NCBI GenBank assembly: GCA_016286345.1
Contig: JAEESL010000009.1
Span: forward strand, 1 to 33,218
Direction of reading: 5' to 3'
DNA: 33,218 nt
From: Dehalococcoidales bacterium
Lineage (GTDB): Bacteria; Chloroflexota; Dehalococcoidia; Dehalococcoidales; UBA1222
The notes under the pieces were generated by a model that saw nothing but the letters and a program-made list of their open reading frames with translations, was not told where the DNA came from and ran no database searches. Position 1 is the first letter of the stretch. Each line of letters opens with the position of its first letter. The translations under genes and the position numbers were made by a program. Shown piece by piece: positions 1-8,321 of this stretch.

Positions 1-770
1 CGCTTCATAGCAGTTCTGCCGTCCTGAGGGATTCTTCGCTCTGTGATATTCATATCACACATAACTTTAAAATATGAGATGACTGTGTTCTGAAGTTCTT
101 TAGGTATAGAAAGGATTTCTTCAAGACGTCCGTCAACTCTGATCCTGACTCTCATGGCATCAGACATCGGTTCAATGTGGATATCTGAAGCCTTGGCAGA
201 AATACTTCGTTCAAGAATACTGTTGACTAGTTTAACAGTAGGAGCAGATTCATCATCGACAGCGGCCATTCTGAGGGAATCTCGTTCCTCAATGGTCATG
301 TCTCTTTCCTGCTGCATCTGCTTTATGGCCTGGGAAGCACCTTCATTTTCATACAGAACGCCAAGAGCTTTGCTGATGGCATTGCTGTATGCGATCATAG
401 GAGTTATTCGCTTTTTACTGTATGTTCGGGCAGCTTCTATGGCTCTGAAGTTCAGAGGATCATCCATTGCGACAAACAGACGATCGCCTTCAAGTTTTAC
501 AGGAACCATTCTGAACTTGAATGCCTGGTTCTTAGGTATGAATTTAATCAAATCAGGATCGATCTTTTCATTTACCGGATCAACAAAATCTATACCAAGC
601 TGCATCTGCAGTGTTCTGACCAAATCATGCGGTGTGATAATTTTATTATCAATCAGAACATCGCCCAAATGCTTGCCGGTCTCTTTCTGCTGTCTTAGAG
701 CTTCTTCGAGTTGCTCCTGAGTAATTACTTTTTCATCAATCAGCATTTCGCCGAGTCTTTTGTTCTTCAT
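1..770 (-). CDS. pilB: Type IV pilus assembly ATPase PilB (GspE family), N-terminal part, cut by window edge
   Basis: The reading frame is open from the ATG at 770 to the left edge, so about 256 residues are visible. It begins MKNKRLGEMLIDEKVITQEQ. Residues 1-150 form an MshEN (GSPII_E N-terminal) domain with two copies of the RLGxxLxxxxxIxxxxLxxxLxxQ-type motif, at about residues 5-28 and 38-61. After a linker comes the start of the T2SSE ATPase domain, with KLVNSILERSISAKASDIHI near residue 180-200 and the ITERRIPQDGR segment at the edge. The Walker motifs lie outside the window. Proteins of this family are cytoplasmic hexameric ATPases that power pilin polymerisation. The ATG overlaps the TGA of the upstream prepilin gene (ATGA), so it is the last visible gene of the pilus operon. 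MshEN domains of this motif type bind cyclic di-GMP in other bacteria, so binding here is an inference. Confidence 0.93.
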   Translation of the reverse strand, partial: MKNKRLGEMLIDEKVITQEQLEEALRQQKETGKHLGDVLIDNKIITPHDLVRTLQMQLGIDFVDPVNEKIDPDLIKFIPKNQAFKFRMVPVKLEGDRLFVAMDDPLNFRAIEAARTYSKKRITPMIAYSNAISKALGVLYENEGASQAIKQMQQERDMTIEERDSLRMAAVDDESAPTVKLVNSILERSISAKASDIHIEPMSDAMRVRIRVDGRLEEILSIPKELQNTVISYFKVMCDMNITERRIPQDGRTAMK

Positions 771-1342
771 CTGCCCAGCAACCTTTCCTTATTGAACGAA
801 CTTATTGTGATTGGTTCACTTAAGACCACTTCTCCTGTTTCGCTATCTACAATAGACAAAGTAAAGCTGACCTCACCGGTATAAACAATTCTATCGTCTA
901 CTGTTTCCGTTACAAAGTTAAGATTATCACATCTTGTATACAAATTGTGATTGTTTCCTGAATCAGCATCCAGTTTAAACGTTTTATCTGACGACTGAAG
1001 CTCTATCCCTTCAGTCAGCTCTTCATAATCATATCTAAAACGCGGCTCATTAAATCTGACCCATGTGCCTCGGGTTGGTGTCAAAAACAACACATAAAAT
1101 TCTTCATGACCACTGGGAGTATCTGTTGTGCTGGCCTGTCTTATATCCGTAATATTTCTGATATCTTCTGTCAGTTCGGTGACTGCGGTCGAAAACATGA
1201 TCTGAGCATGTGACTGACGATCAATATCTTTACTCACATTCAAAGCAGTCGTAATACCTGTCACCACTGCAACAAAGATAATTGCAATCAACACTGTAGT
1301 AATCAAAGTCTCTGCCAAAGTAAAACCTGCATTACGCCTCAT
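767..1342 (-). CDS. Prepilin-like minor pilin (PilW/GspJ-like)
   Basis: This 191-residue protein starts MRRNAGFTLAETLITTVLIA. It has a textbook class III signal: a short basic leader, Gly at the cleavage point, Phe at +1 and Glu at +5, then a hydrophobic helix to about residue 30. The rest is a soluble domain predicted to be beta-rich, with no further recognisable motif. PilD would cleave after Gly6 and methylate Phe1. It sits between two other prepilin-like genes, with 4-base overlaps on both sides (1339-1342 and 767-770), which indicates translational coupling. Size and place in the row suggest a PilW/GspJ-like minor pilin that helps initiate or cap the fibre. The exact minor pilin class is an inference. 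Confidence 0.85.
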   Translation of the reverse strand: MRRNAGFTLAETLITTVLIAIIFVAVVTGITTALNVSKDIDRQSHAQIMFSTAVTELTEDIRNITDIRQASTTDTPSGHEEFYVLFLTPTRGTWVRFNEPRFRYDYEELTEGIELQSSDKTFKLDADSGNNHNLYTRCDNLNFVTETVDDRIVYTGEVSFTLSIVDSETGEVVLSEPITISSFNKERLLGR

Positions 1343-1683
1343 TGTTCTGACTCCTCAAACAAAGAAAACACAGGTCTGCCGTTTTTATCATTCAAAGTTT
1401 GTATATCAATATTAACGTATATCTGAAAAGCTTCGATACCTGAACCATTTACAACTATTTGACTTGACAGGGTAGTAGCTGAAGCCATGTTTTCATTTTC
1501 AACTTTATTTCTGATAGAGATATAGTTACTGACTCTGTCTCTTGATTTTTTAACCATTGAGGTCGCAGCATTTACTGCAGAAACCACCATAATCAGGCCT
1601 AATGAGATTACAAGCCCCGCAACCAGGACTTCTGCCATGGACTCTCCGCGTTTTGAACGTATTTTCTTAATCAAATCCTTCAT
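1339..1683 (-). CDS. Short prepilin-like protein (PilV/GspI-like)
   Basis: This 114-residue protein begins MKDLIKKIRSKRGESMAEVL, followed by a hydrophobic stretch to about residue 37. The leader is basic, the presumed cleavage follows Gly13, and Glu is at +5. The +1 residue is Glu rather than the usual Phe or Met, but the SMAEVLVAGLVISLG pattern is typical of the PilV/GspI group. The soluble part is only about 70 residues, so this is a small minor pilin. It overlaps the genes on both sides by 4 bases. PilV/GspI-like proteins form part of the tip complex that starts pilus assembly, and that role is inferred from family and context. Confidence 0.78.
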   Translation of the reverse strand: MKDLIKKIRSKRGESMAEVLVAGLVISLGLIMVVSAVNAATSMVKKSRDRVSNYISIRNKVENENMASATTLSSQIVVNGSGIEAFQIYVNIDIQTLNDKNGRPVFSLFEESEQ

Positions 1684-2306
1684 AATGCCTGTGCCTCGGA
1701 AAGAATTGATTCATGGTACCAGGTAACCGACAGAGGTATCCTTGTTGCTTCAGAGCCTCCATCGTGAGCATATATGATCGGAGAGTTTGGATCTATGTTC
1801 TCGTAAGGTGCTGCTTTCATGGAAAGCACAAGTTTTTGTTTAGAAGCAGGATGAGAAAAAACTCCTACAAGATCATAATTGCCATACATAATAAACTGCG
1901 CTGTTACATTACCGCTAAGTGCAGTATTCAAACCCCCAACACTAAAAGTTACTGTTTCAACGGACTGTATATCTTCACCGGTCCCTACCATCAGTTTTGA
2001 ATTTATATCCTCAGAGAGAATATCCAGAATATGGGGCAAACCGGAATGAACTACTTTGTTTTCTCCTGAAGCGTTGAAATAACACGTTGTTCCGTCAAAT
2101 TCATCAGAAAACAATTCAGCACTGGAGACCAATGTGTAAATACTCTGGTCATCCTGATTTATATTGCTTACAGACCCGTTGGCAACAGAACCGGAAGCCA
2201 ATATGATGGAAGCAGCCGCTGCACAGATAACAAATACCATCAGAGCGATCGCAAGCGATGTTCCCTTTTTGTCTTTTAGTTTATTTATAATCTTAGAGTT
2301 CTTCAT
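1680..2306 (-). CDS. Prepilin-like protein without Glu5 (PilX/GspK-like candidate)
   Basis: This 208-residue protein has a lysine-rich leader ending KDKKG, then TSLAIALMVFVICAAAASII as the hydrophobic helix. Cleavage after Gly15 is plausible, but position +5 is Ile instead of the conserved Glu. In type II pseudopili the GspK tip subunit also lacks Glu5, so this protein may sit at the fibre tip, which is an inference. The remaining 170 residues have no motif I recognise. Start and stop overlap the neighbouring genes by 4 bases, within the same operon as the giant prepilin upstream and pilB downstream. Confidence 0.75.
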   Translation of the reverse strand: MKNSKIINKLKDKKGTSLAIALMVFVICAAAASIILASGSVANGSVSNINQDDQSIYTLVSSAELFSDEFDGTTCYFNASGENKVVHSGLPHILDILSEDINSKLMVGTGEDIQSVETVTFSVGGLNTALSGNVTAQFIMYGNYDLVGVFSHPASKQKLVLSMKAAPYENIDPNSPIIYAHDGGSEATRIPLSVTWYHESILSEAQAL

Positions 2307-5098
2307 GGCTGATGAATTTCACCTGATGTCACATTATCAACTAAAACAACATAAGTATTATGATCTTCATCGTTGTTTGTATCTATATCACCGCATTTGA
2401 TCCACGGACCAGATTCACTTCCTGATGGGATTTGCCATGCATTGTAATTAAAGTAGTCACGAGCGACATATAATCCATCTGCAATGAGTCCCGACCCAAC
2501 ATCAAGATTTTCAAAATAGGCAAAATATCCAGTTCCATACGATACAGTCCAACTCATAGTTGAGGCATTGAGATCATTCTGAGTCAGTAACACCGGTTCT
2601 GCCAGGTTTCCGTAATCGATAACGGTCATTCGAGAAGAAAAATCACTCGGTGTAGGATCTGAATCCAAATTGTACCAGTTGTTGTAACCAGTAATATAGT
2701 ATTCTCCGTTATATGAGAACACTGTCGCCGGAGCAATGGAGACCCCATTACCTGCACCTTCAATCAATTCTTCCCATGTCGGAATATTAATTCTAATCTT
2801 AGTTCCATCGTTTGCTGTAAACGTCAGGCCATCATCCTCCTCCTGAACAACAGACGGCCAGTCGCCATAATGGGTAGGAAGATCCGTACCGCTTGCTATA
2901 CCGGTAATTACAGCGCCAAAAGGATATTCATCCGGGAGAGCTGGATCGGTATGAATACCAACTGCCGTCGACTGATCCAAAGAATTCCAGGACGAAACAA
3001 TTTCATTTAATTCAGATCCAGTCTTTGCTACAGCTAAACTATCACTACAGGTATTGATACCTGCAAGATAATAAGCATTGTCGACAGACGGATGCCCCGT
3101 TGCATTACCGACAAAAGCTTTGGGAGATGATCCGGTCACTAACCCTGTGCAGTATGCATTGTTTACTCTGACTTTTTGAACTCTTCCAAGGAAACCTCCG
3201 GCAGTCGAACCATCGACAGAAGCTGTTGAATAACAGTTGTTTATATTAATACGGCCACTTCCTACGCCAACCGTGTAACCAATAAATCCACCGGCAGTCG
3301 AACCTGAAACATTTGCAGATCCGACGTAAGTTCCATTCGTCGTTTTTCCTCCGACATAGCTGTTGCTGATCGTACTATTGGTTCTTATTTCTCCAACCAA
3401 ACCACCTGCTACGTCCTCACTGGTTACTGAAACAGAACTGAAACTACTATCGATGGTAAACACATCATCATCTTTGCTATGGTCTTTACCAACACGTCCA
3501 ATCATGCCTCCGGCATAATCAGATCCGTTTATGAAGGAGTCTCTGTTTCCGATTATTCCGCTGTTGTTTATATTAACTCTCCATGAAGACCTACCCTTAC
3601 TATCAACCAGACCAAGGATTCCTCCGCATGTCGATCCTGTAATTCTAATGTCGCCTGTTATAAATACATTACTCAGTGTGATTTTTTTGGCATCTCCTAC
3701 AGTACTTAAAACTGCACCACAGTTGTCACCATTAACTGTAACGTTATTCATTGTCAGATTGCGAATAGTAAGATTGCTATCCTCCACTAATTCTGCGAAC
3801 AAGGCTGCATTATTATCATCATCTTCGACAATCGTAGCTCCGCTGATCACATGATTATTTCCATTAAAATCAATGATTCCTTCATTGTGTAGCGGAGTAA
3901 AAGCATTAGGCATATCAAAGTTGCAAATCAATTCAACATTTGTGAAAGAAGCAGCTGATATTCCAGAACTTCTCGTAGAAGTTGAATCAAGTGTCTCAAG
4001 ATTCTGAAGATGTCTTTCAGCACCGATATATGCAGTATGCGTCTGTTCTTCAATGGAATCGAACAATGAATTTGTTGACTTAGTAATTATGCCTGTTTCA
4101 TATTCATCGCCGCTTGCCCTGACGGTGATTATCAGGTTTTCGCCGGGAGAAAAACCTGTGAAAATATCTCGGAATCGCCTGTTTGCATTAACAACATCAT
4201 CTATGACAAGCGTAAATGTTTTTGTTCCGTCACCATTGTCGATGACAGTCAAAATATTCGGAAGAGGCGATGCTGTACCTACAGCATTATTCTGCCATAT
4301 GTTGAATGTTTTGATCTTTCCTGAAGCCTGACCTGTCACTGTCAAATCGATCATCAGTGACGGTTTGATTTCGGCAGTAACAACTGCACTTAATGTTGCA
4401 TCATTGTTTATAGCCAAAGAAAGAGCAGGTTTTTCGGTGCTGGCAGAAACCACCGGTAAAGCATTCCCACCATAGTAGCCAATAACAATACTTCTGTTTT
4501 TATTATCTCTGAACTTACGGAATTCTTCCGGATGTAAACGTGCATTTTTAGTTTTGCAGAGATAGACAATATCCGCAGCACTTATGATTTTGTCACTGTC
4601 AGTATAGAAAACACCATAAACAGTTCCTGTGACTAGATCCAGCTCAATAAGATACTGCCCTTTTTCTCTGATCTTCCCATCAATAGAACCATTGGGCAGG
4701 ATTATATCTAATAGTTCCGTCTCAGCGCCACCACCAGGATGCATTACAAAGAAAAAATCGTGCTCCGCGAATGGCCCGCCAAGAGATGTATCATAATCAT
4801 TGATAACAGTATCATCATTTGAAACACCCAGCCCCTGATTGGAATATCTTCTGAAATTGCTCACGTCATGATCAGCAAGATAAGCATACCAGGAACCATC
4901 TGCCTTGGCCTTGGTAAGATGATTCTGCGCAGCCAAAAAGATAGATTTGGCTGCATTTGTACTGTCTGCATTTTTAAACTGAGTATCATACTGAACAAAC
5001 GCTCCCATCCCAAATGCCATCAGAATTAGCATCAGGGCCATAACAATCAGCATCTCTCCAAGAGAGAATCCTTTATTACGGTTATTCAGTATACTCAT
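2303..5098 (-). CDS. Giant prepilin with GLUG-repeat beta-helix (probable pilus adhesin)
   Basis: This 931-residue protein opens with a clear class III signal, MSILNNRNKGFSLGEMLIVM (cleavage after Gly10, Glu at +5), and a helix to about residue 36. Residues 40-215 resemble a large pilin head. Residues 220-350 look like an Ig-like beta region. From about 355 to 670 there is a repetitive beta-helix with GLUG-type motifs: CGAVLSTV (460), CGGILGLV (491), AGGMIGRV (529), AGGLVGEI (564), AGGFIGYT (602) and AGGFLGRV (633). A HYGDWP segment (743-748) ends the repeats, and an unrecognised 175-residue C-terminal domain follows. GLUG repeats are typical of secreted adhesins. As the first and largest prepilin of the operon, it is likely displayed on the pilus and may bind surfaces or cells. 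It could also act as a tip protein in place of PilY1. Function is inferred; the prepilin and repeat features are seen directly. Confidence 0.88.
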   Translation of the reverse strand: MSILNNRNKGFSLGEMLIVMALMLILMAFGMGAFVQYDTQFKNADSTNAAKSIFLAAQNHLTKAKADGSWYAYLADHDVSNFRRYSNQGLGVSNDDTVINDYDTSLGGPFAEHDFFFVMHPGGGAETELLDIILPNGSIDGKIREKGQYLIELDLVTGTVYGVFYTDSDKIISAADIVYLCKTKNARLHPEEFRKFRDNKNRSIVIGYYGGNALPVVSASTEKPALSLAINNDATLSAVVTAEIKPSLMIDLTVTGQASGKIKTFNIWQNNAVGTASPLPNILTVIDNGDGTKTFTLVIDDVVNANRRFRDIFTGFSPGENLIITVRASGDEYETGIITKSTNSLFDSIEEQTHTAYIGAERHLQNLETLDSTSTRSSGISAASFTNVELICNFDMPNAFTPLHNEGIIDFNGNNHVISGATIVEDDDNNAALFAELVEDSNLTIRNLTMNNVTVNGDNCGAVLSTVGDAKKITLSNVFITGDIRITGSTCGGILGLVDSKGRSSWRVNINNSGIIGNRDSFINGSDYAGGMIGRVGKDHSKDDDVFTIDSSFSSVSVTSEDVAGGLVGEIRTNSTISNSYVGGKTTNGTYVGSANVSGSTAGGFIGYTVGVGSGRININNCYSTASVDGSTAGGFLGRVQKVRVNNAYCTGLVTGSSPKAFVGNATGHPSVDNAYYLAGINTCSDSLAVAKTGSELNEIVSSWNSLDQSTAVGIHTDPALPDEYPFGAVITGIASGTDLPTHYGDWPSVVQEEDDGLTFTANDGTKIRINIPTWEELIEGAGNGVSIAPATVFSYNGEYYITGYNNWYNLDSDPTPSDFSSRMTVIDYGNLAEPVLLTQNDLNASTMSWTVSYGTGYFAYFENLDVGSGLIADGLYVARDYFNYNAWQIPSGSESGPWIKCGDIDTNNDEDHNTYVVLVDNVTSGEIHQP

Positions 5099-5118
5099 TT
5101 AAGCAACCTTTGACTCTA

Positions 5119-5682
5119 CTACTGATTCAAACCCTCAGTGCTTTCAGCTCCAGTTATCGTTTCAAAGAAAGTTAAGCTTACATTAACTGTAATAACTCCA
5201 CTTTCAACCATAGAATCAGCAGAGCCAAGTGTTATATCGTTAATTACGAGTTTGTATCGGCATTCACTAAGACTCGTAAGTATCTGACGGACTTTATCAT
5301 AGCTGTCAGTCTTACAATCAATGGAAACCACCCTTCGTACAAAGGTTTCATCGAGAACTGGTGCATTCCAGTTCAAACTGATCCCAGTACACTTTCCGGT
5401 CAGTATCTCATTGATTGCCAGTATTTCATTTGTCTGGTTATTATAAACAGCAATCTCTCCAGTTGACTCAATGTCAGCATTTTCAATAGCTTCTCTCATA
5501 TTCTTGAGACTGGCCGCTTTAGCCTGTTCCAGAGTCATTTCATCCTGAAACACCGTTGGATCATATGTCATTTTCTGCTCTTGGAAGTATGAATAAGTGA
5601 ATCTGTAATAGATCATACCGACAGCTACAAGAGCTAATAACAGTAAGAGAATCTTTTCACGGGTAGTAAAAGTGTGGTTCAT
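5119..5682 (-). CDS. pilO: PilO-like pilus alignment protein
   Basis: This 187-residue protein has a short N-terminal cytoplasmic segment, one membrane helix at about residues 10-30 (KILLLLLALVAVGMIYY), a helical or coiled stretch at 45-75, and a C-terminal alpha/beta domain of ferredoxin-like size. That layout matches PilO/GspM, which pairs with PilN and links the cytoplasmic PilM-PilB machinery to the extracytoplasmic pilus. Sequence identity to known PilO is not obvious by eye, so the call rests on topology and its place directly after pilN, with a 4-base overlap at 5679-5682. A 20-base gap separates it from the giant prepilin. Confidence 0.68.
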   Translation of the reverse strand: MNHTFTTREKILLLLLALVAVGMIYYRFTYSYFQEQKMTYDPTVFQDEMTLEQAKAASLKNMREAIENADIESTGEIAVYNNQTNEILAINEILTGKCTGISLNWNAPVLDETFVRRVVSIDCKTDSYDKVRQILTSLSECRYKLVINDITLGSADSMVESGVITVNVSLTFFETITGAESTEGLNQ

Positions 5683-6389
5683 GAATTTTCCTCCTCTGTC
5701 TGTTCTTCAGGTTTATAATCAGGATTGTATGTTATTTTAAAATCAGCAGTAACTTCTTCACCCTCTGGATTATCAGATGAGTTGATCGTAACAGTAACAT
5801 ACTTATTTCGAGGATCCTTCTGCATCAGTTCAAGCAGTTCAGAAACCTTCACCAGATCAGTTCCCTCAGCTTCAACAGTGATGCTCAATCCAGAGATACT
5901 AACGTTCTTTACAGGAAGTTCATATAGAATATCATCCTCAAGCATCTTGATCATATCCAAGTGAAGAAGATTATTCTGTTCATTTTCAGTCATATACTTG
6001 CCAAGAATTTCGGTATACTTAGCCTTTACTTCATTGTAGTCGGCATTGTTTTCCTTGAGAGCATTTAACTGACTCTCTGTCTTGTTGTATTCATCCTGAA
6101 GGCGCTGGATCTCCATCATAGGCTTATAAACACCAAAGAATCCCAGTAATCCGATACCTATCAGAAGCAACCCCAAAACGATCCAGGTCTTTCCGTCTCT
6201 CTTCTTCTTTCGTTTTTGGGCAAGATTTATCGTTCGCTTTTTGATCAAAGCGTTCTTTTTACCGGATTTTTTTTCTTTCTTCTTATCTTTTTTATTGTCT
6301 TTTTTATTATCAGCAACAGTATCAGCAGAATTCTCAGCAGGGATTTCTGCCGTTTGTTCTAATACATTTTCTTTATCAACATCACTCAT
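5679..6389 (-). CDS. pilN: PilN-like pilus assembly protein with lysine-rich N-terminus
   Basis: I place the start at the ATG at 6389 (MSDVDKENVLEQ, 236 residues), because GGCGGTGG lies just upstream and a longer frame from 6434 would run deep into pilM. Residues 1-35 are acidic and polar. Residues 28-63 are extremely Lys-rich (KKDNKKDKKKEKKSGKK). The TINLAQKRKKK segment near residue 52 matches the position of the PilN motif that binds the PilM groove. One membrane helix follows (about 69-88), then a coiled coil (92-125) and an alpha/beta domain. PilN spans the membrane and joins PilM to PilO. The gene overlaps pilM by 8 bases and pilO by 4. The charged N-terminal extension is longer than usual. 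Confidence 0.75.
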   Translation of the reverse strand: MSDVDKENVLEQTAEIPAENSADTVADNKKDNKKDKKKEKKSGKKNALIKKRTINLAQKRKKKRDGKTWIVLGLLLIGIGLLGFFGVYKPMMEIQRLQDEYNKTESQLNALKENNADYNEVKAKYTEILGKYMTENEQNNLLHLDMIKMLEDDILYELPVKNVSISGLSITVEAEGTDLVKVSELLELMQKDPRNKYVTVTINSSDNPEGEEVTADFKITYNPDYKPEEQTEEENS

Positions 6390-7368
6390 TTTCCACCGCC
6401 TGCAGTGCAATACCGACAGCCGCAGGGCCGTCAATTAATGCATCGTTTAGGTTAAGCTTTTCACTAAGGGATGACAAAGGTTCAATGGGCAACGGTACAG
6501 TTTCTTTCAGAGCACGGATCAGAGGTTCAATCCTCGATCCTCCTCCGCAGTAGTACAGCCTTTCAAGCGTGTTATCCCTGTTTTCATATGTGTAGTAGTT
6601 GATAGCTCTCATGACTTCCGTTGCAATTGATGCATATACGTTCATACACTGCTGACTGTTCTGAACATCCTTGGAGTTGTTGCGGAGATATTCATCTGCG
6701 ACATGTTCGTCGCATTCAAGCACCTCGGCAACCTGAGCTATAACATCCTTTATGCCTAAATCGATTGTTCTGGTAACTTCATACACACCAGACGAATAAA
6801 TATCCACTTTTGTATCGATAAAACCGATATCAAGGAAGGCAAAATCTTTTTCGTGATCACAGTCTAATTCCGGCAGGAGCGCACCAAGCGCCAGCACTCT
6901 CGGAGTCGCTTTGATCAGTTTGTATCCGACCTTGGAGAACATATTCATATATGATTCCATGATATCCCTTCGGATAGCGGCACCGAATATGTCCATCTCC
7001 TTGGCCTCTTCATCCATCTTTATCAAAGCATAATCAAATATATATGCATCTTCCTGACCTTTAATGACATCACTGAATTCATAGGGAAGATTCACTGCAA
7101 GCTGTGCATGAGTCATGGCCGGAAGATGTAAACGTCTCAAATATGACAGACTGTCCGGCAATGCAATTGCAACGTTGCCTGTCTTAATAGACCCTTTTGC
7201 CTGTTTCTGGAGGAAACTGGCCATACCGTCGAAAGCAACAAGATTTCCACCCTGAGTCATTCCCTCAGGGATCTCCAATGAATTGAATAACTTAATCTGA
7301 CTGTTTTTTGCCAGAGCGATCTTCAAACGGTAGGCACCAATCTCTATACCTGTAAGTGTCTGTGCCAT
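6382..7368 (-). CDS. pilM: Type IV pilus assembly protein PilM (actin-like ATPase)
   Basis: This 328-residue protein begins MAQTLTGIEIGAYRLKIALA, an actin/FtsA-type phosphate-1 loop. It continues with AFLDIGFIDTKVDIY (about residue 175) and YYCGGGSRIEPLIRAL (about 272), the other nucleotide-binding elements of the PilM fold. PilM is a cytoplasmic, ATP-binding ring-forming protein that connects the PilB motor to the N-terminus of PilN. A strong ribosome site (AGGAGAAGGAGG) lies just before the ATG. It follows pilD after 15 bases and overlaps pilN by 8 bases, the usual pilM-pilN-pilO order. Confidence 0.93.
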   Translation of the reverse strand: MAQTLTGIEIGAYRLKIALAKNSQIKLFNSLEIPEGMTQGGNLVAFDGMASFLQKQAKGSIKTGNVAIALPDSLSYLRRLHLPAMTHAQLAVNLPYEFSDVIKGQEDAYIFDYALIKMDEEAKEMDIFGAAIRRDIMESYMNMFSKVGYKLIKATPRVLALGALLPELDCDHEKDFAFLDIGFIDTKVDIYSSGVYEVTRTIDLGIKDVIAQVAEVLECDEHVADEYLRNNSKDVQNSQQCMNVYASIATEVMRAINYYTYENRDNTLERLYYCGGGSRIEPLIRALKETVPLPIEPLSSLSEKLNLNDALIDGPAAVGIALQAVENE

Positions 7369-7383
7369 AGTCCTCCTTCTCCT

Positions 7384-8166
7384 CTAAAAAAACAAACTTA
7401 AATACCAATTAATTACCGGCGTACCGATAAATAAAGTCATAACAAATGCCACACTGATGGCCGGTCCGAACGGTATCCTGTTCTGCTTCATAACGGCAAC
7501 CATGATAAGTCCAATAATACTGGCCAACAACAAACAGAAAACTCCCTGCCCCAGACCAAGAACCAGACCCGCAAGGAAAAACAGCTTTATGTCACCGCCT
7601 CCCATCGAGTCCTTCTTCAGTATCCTATCCATTATCAGTGAGATCACCAATAATCCGCCTGCCAGGACAAAACCGCCGATAAGGCTGTCTTTAAGTTCTC
7701 CCCATATATCTCCGCTGGACAGAATATACAACAGCTGAAGAATAATACCTGAGATGGGAAGTCCGTTGGGGATCTCGTAGGTCATGAAATCAGTAATCGT
7801 GACAGCCAGCGCAATGACTATCATCCCCCAGTCCCTCACGGTCACAAATCCAATTCCGCCATCCCTCAGTATTACAAGGGCGAACAATATGCCTACCAGC
7901 AATTCTATCAGAGGATATTTTACGGGTACTTTGCTGCCACAGTAACGGCATTTTCCCCGGCTGAAGAGCCAGGAAAAGACAGGAACCAGATCCCTGACAC
8001 CCAGCACATGGTGACAGCTGTCACATTCGCTGCGTCCGCGAAGCCAGCTCCTTCCTGCCGCCATCCTTTCCGCCATACATGTTCCAAAGCTGGCCATTAT
8101 GGTTCCAAGAACGAAAGCAAAGACCATAAGATATATCAATAATCCCTGATCAAGTTCTGTCAGCAA
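7384..8166 (-). CDS. pilD: Prepilin peptidase / N-methyltransferase PilD (family A24)
   Basis: This 260-residue integral membrane protein has about eight hydrophobic segments. After the first helix there is a cytoplasmic loop with two CxxC pairs (CDSCHH at about 48 and CRYCGS at about 74), the zinc-binding loop of bifunctional PilD enzymes. The catalytic aspartates of the GXGD-type protease are visible in TITDFMTYEIPNG (about 143) and MGGGDIKLFF (about 190). It removes prepilin leaders and methylates the new N-terminus, here for the four prepilins downstream. The start is TTG at 8166: an in-frame TAG lies just upstream, and the next ATG (8127) would cut the first membrane helix. It is the first gene of the pilus operon. 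Confidence 0.94.
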   Translation of the reverse strand: MLTELDQGLLIYLMVFAFVLGTIMASFGTCMAERMAAGRSWLRGRSECDSCHHVLGVRDLVPVFSWLFSRGKCRYCGSKVPVKYPLIELLVGILFALVILRDGGIGFVTVRDWGMIVIALAVTITDFMTYEIPNGLPISGIILQLLYILSSGDIWGELKDSLIGGFVLAGGLLVISLIMDRILKKDSMGGGDIKLFFLAGLVLGLGQGVFCLLLASIIGLIMVAVMKQNRIPFGPAISVAFVMTLFIGTPVINWYLSLFF

Positions 8167-8214
8167 CCTTATCTACACCGCCAATCTATTAAAGACCTTT
8201 TTACTTAACTGTTT

Positions 8215-8243
8215 ATTCTAGCATTAACGTATAACCGTGTACA
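8215..8243 (-). promoter_or_regulatory. Candidate promoter of the pilus operon
   Basis: On the minus strand there is TGTACA (8243-8238) as a -35 element, a 17-base spacer, and TAGAAT (8220-8215) as a -10 element, about 50 bases before the pilD start. The match to the housekeeping consensus is 4/6 and 5/6. It lies in the only sizeable gap (8167-8321) between yajQ and pilD. No hairpin terminator for yajQ is obvious in that gap. Confidence 0.35.
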
Positions 8244-8321
8244 TTAGCACAACTTTTGTTCACTTCTAAAAAATGTTCAGCAAACGCCATTTTGTTGCAC
8301 GTTAAACAATCAAATAATAAA

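Noticed and set aside
154-720. Long open frame on the plus strand near the left edge
   Set aside because: It is antisense to the pilB frame, which carries clear MshEN and T2SSE motifs. The plus-strand product has no recognisable motif and no ribosome site.
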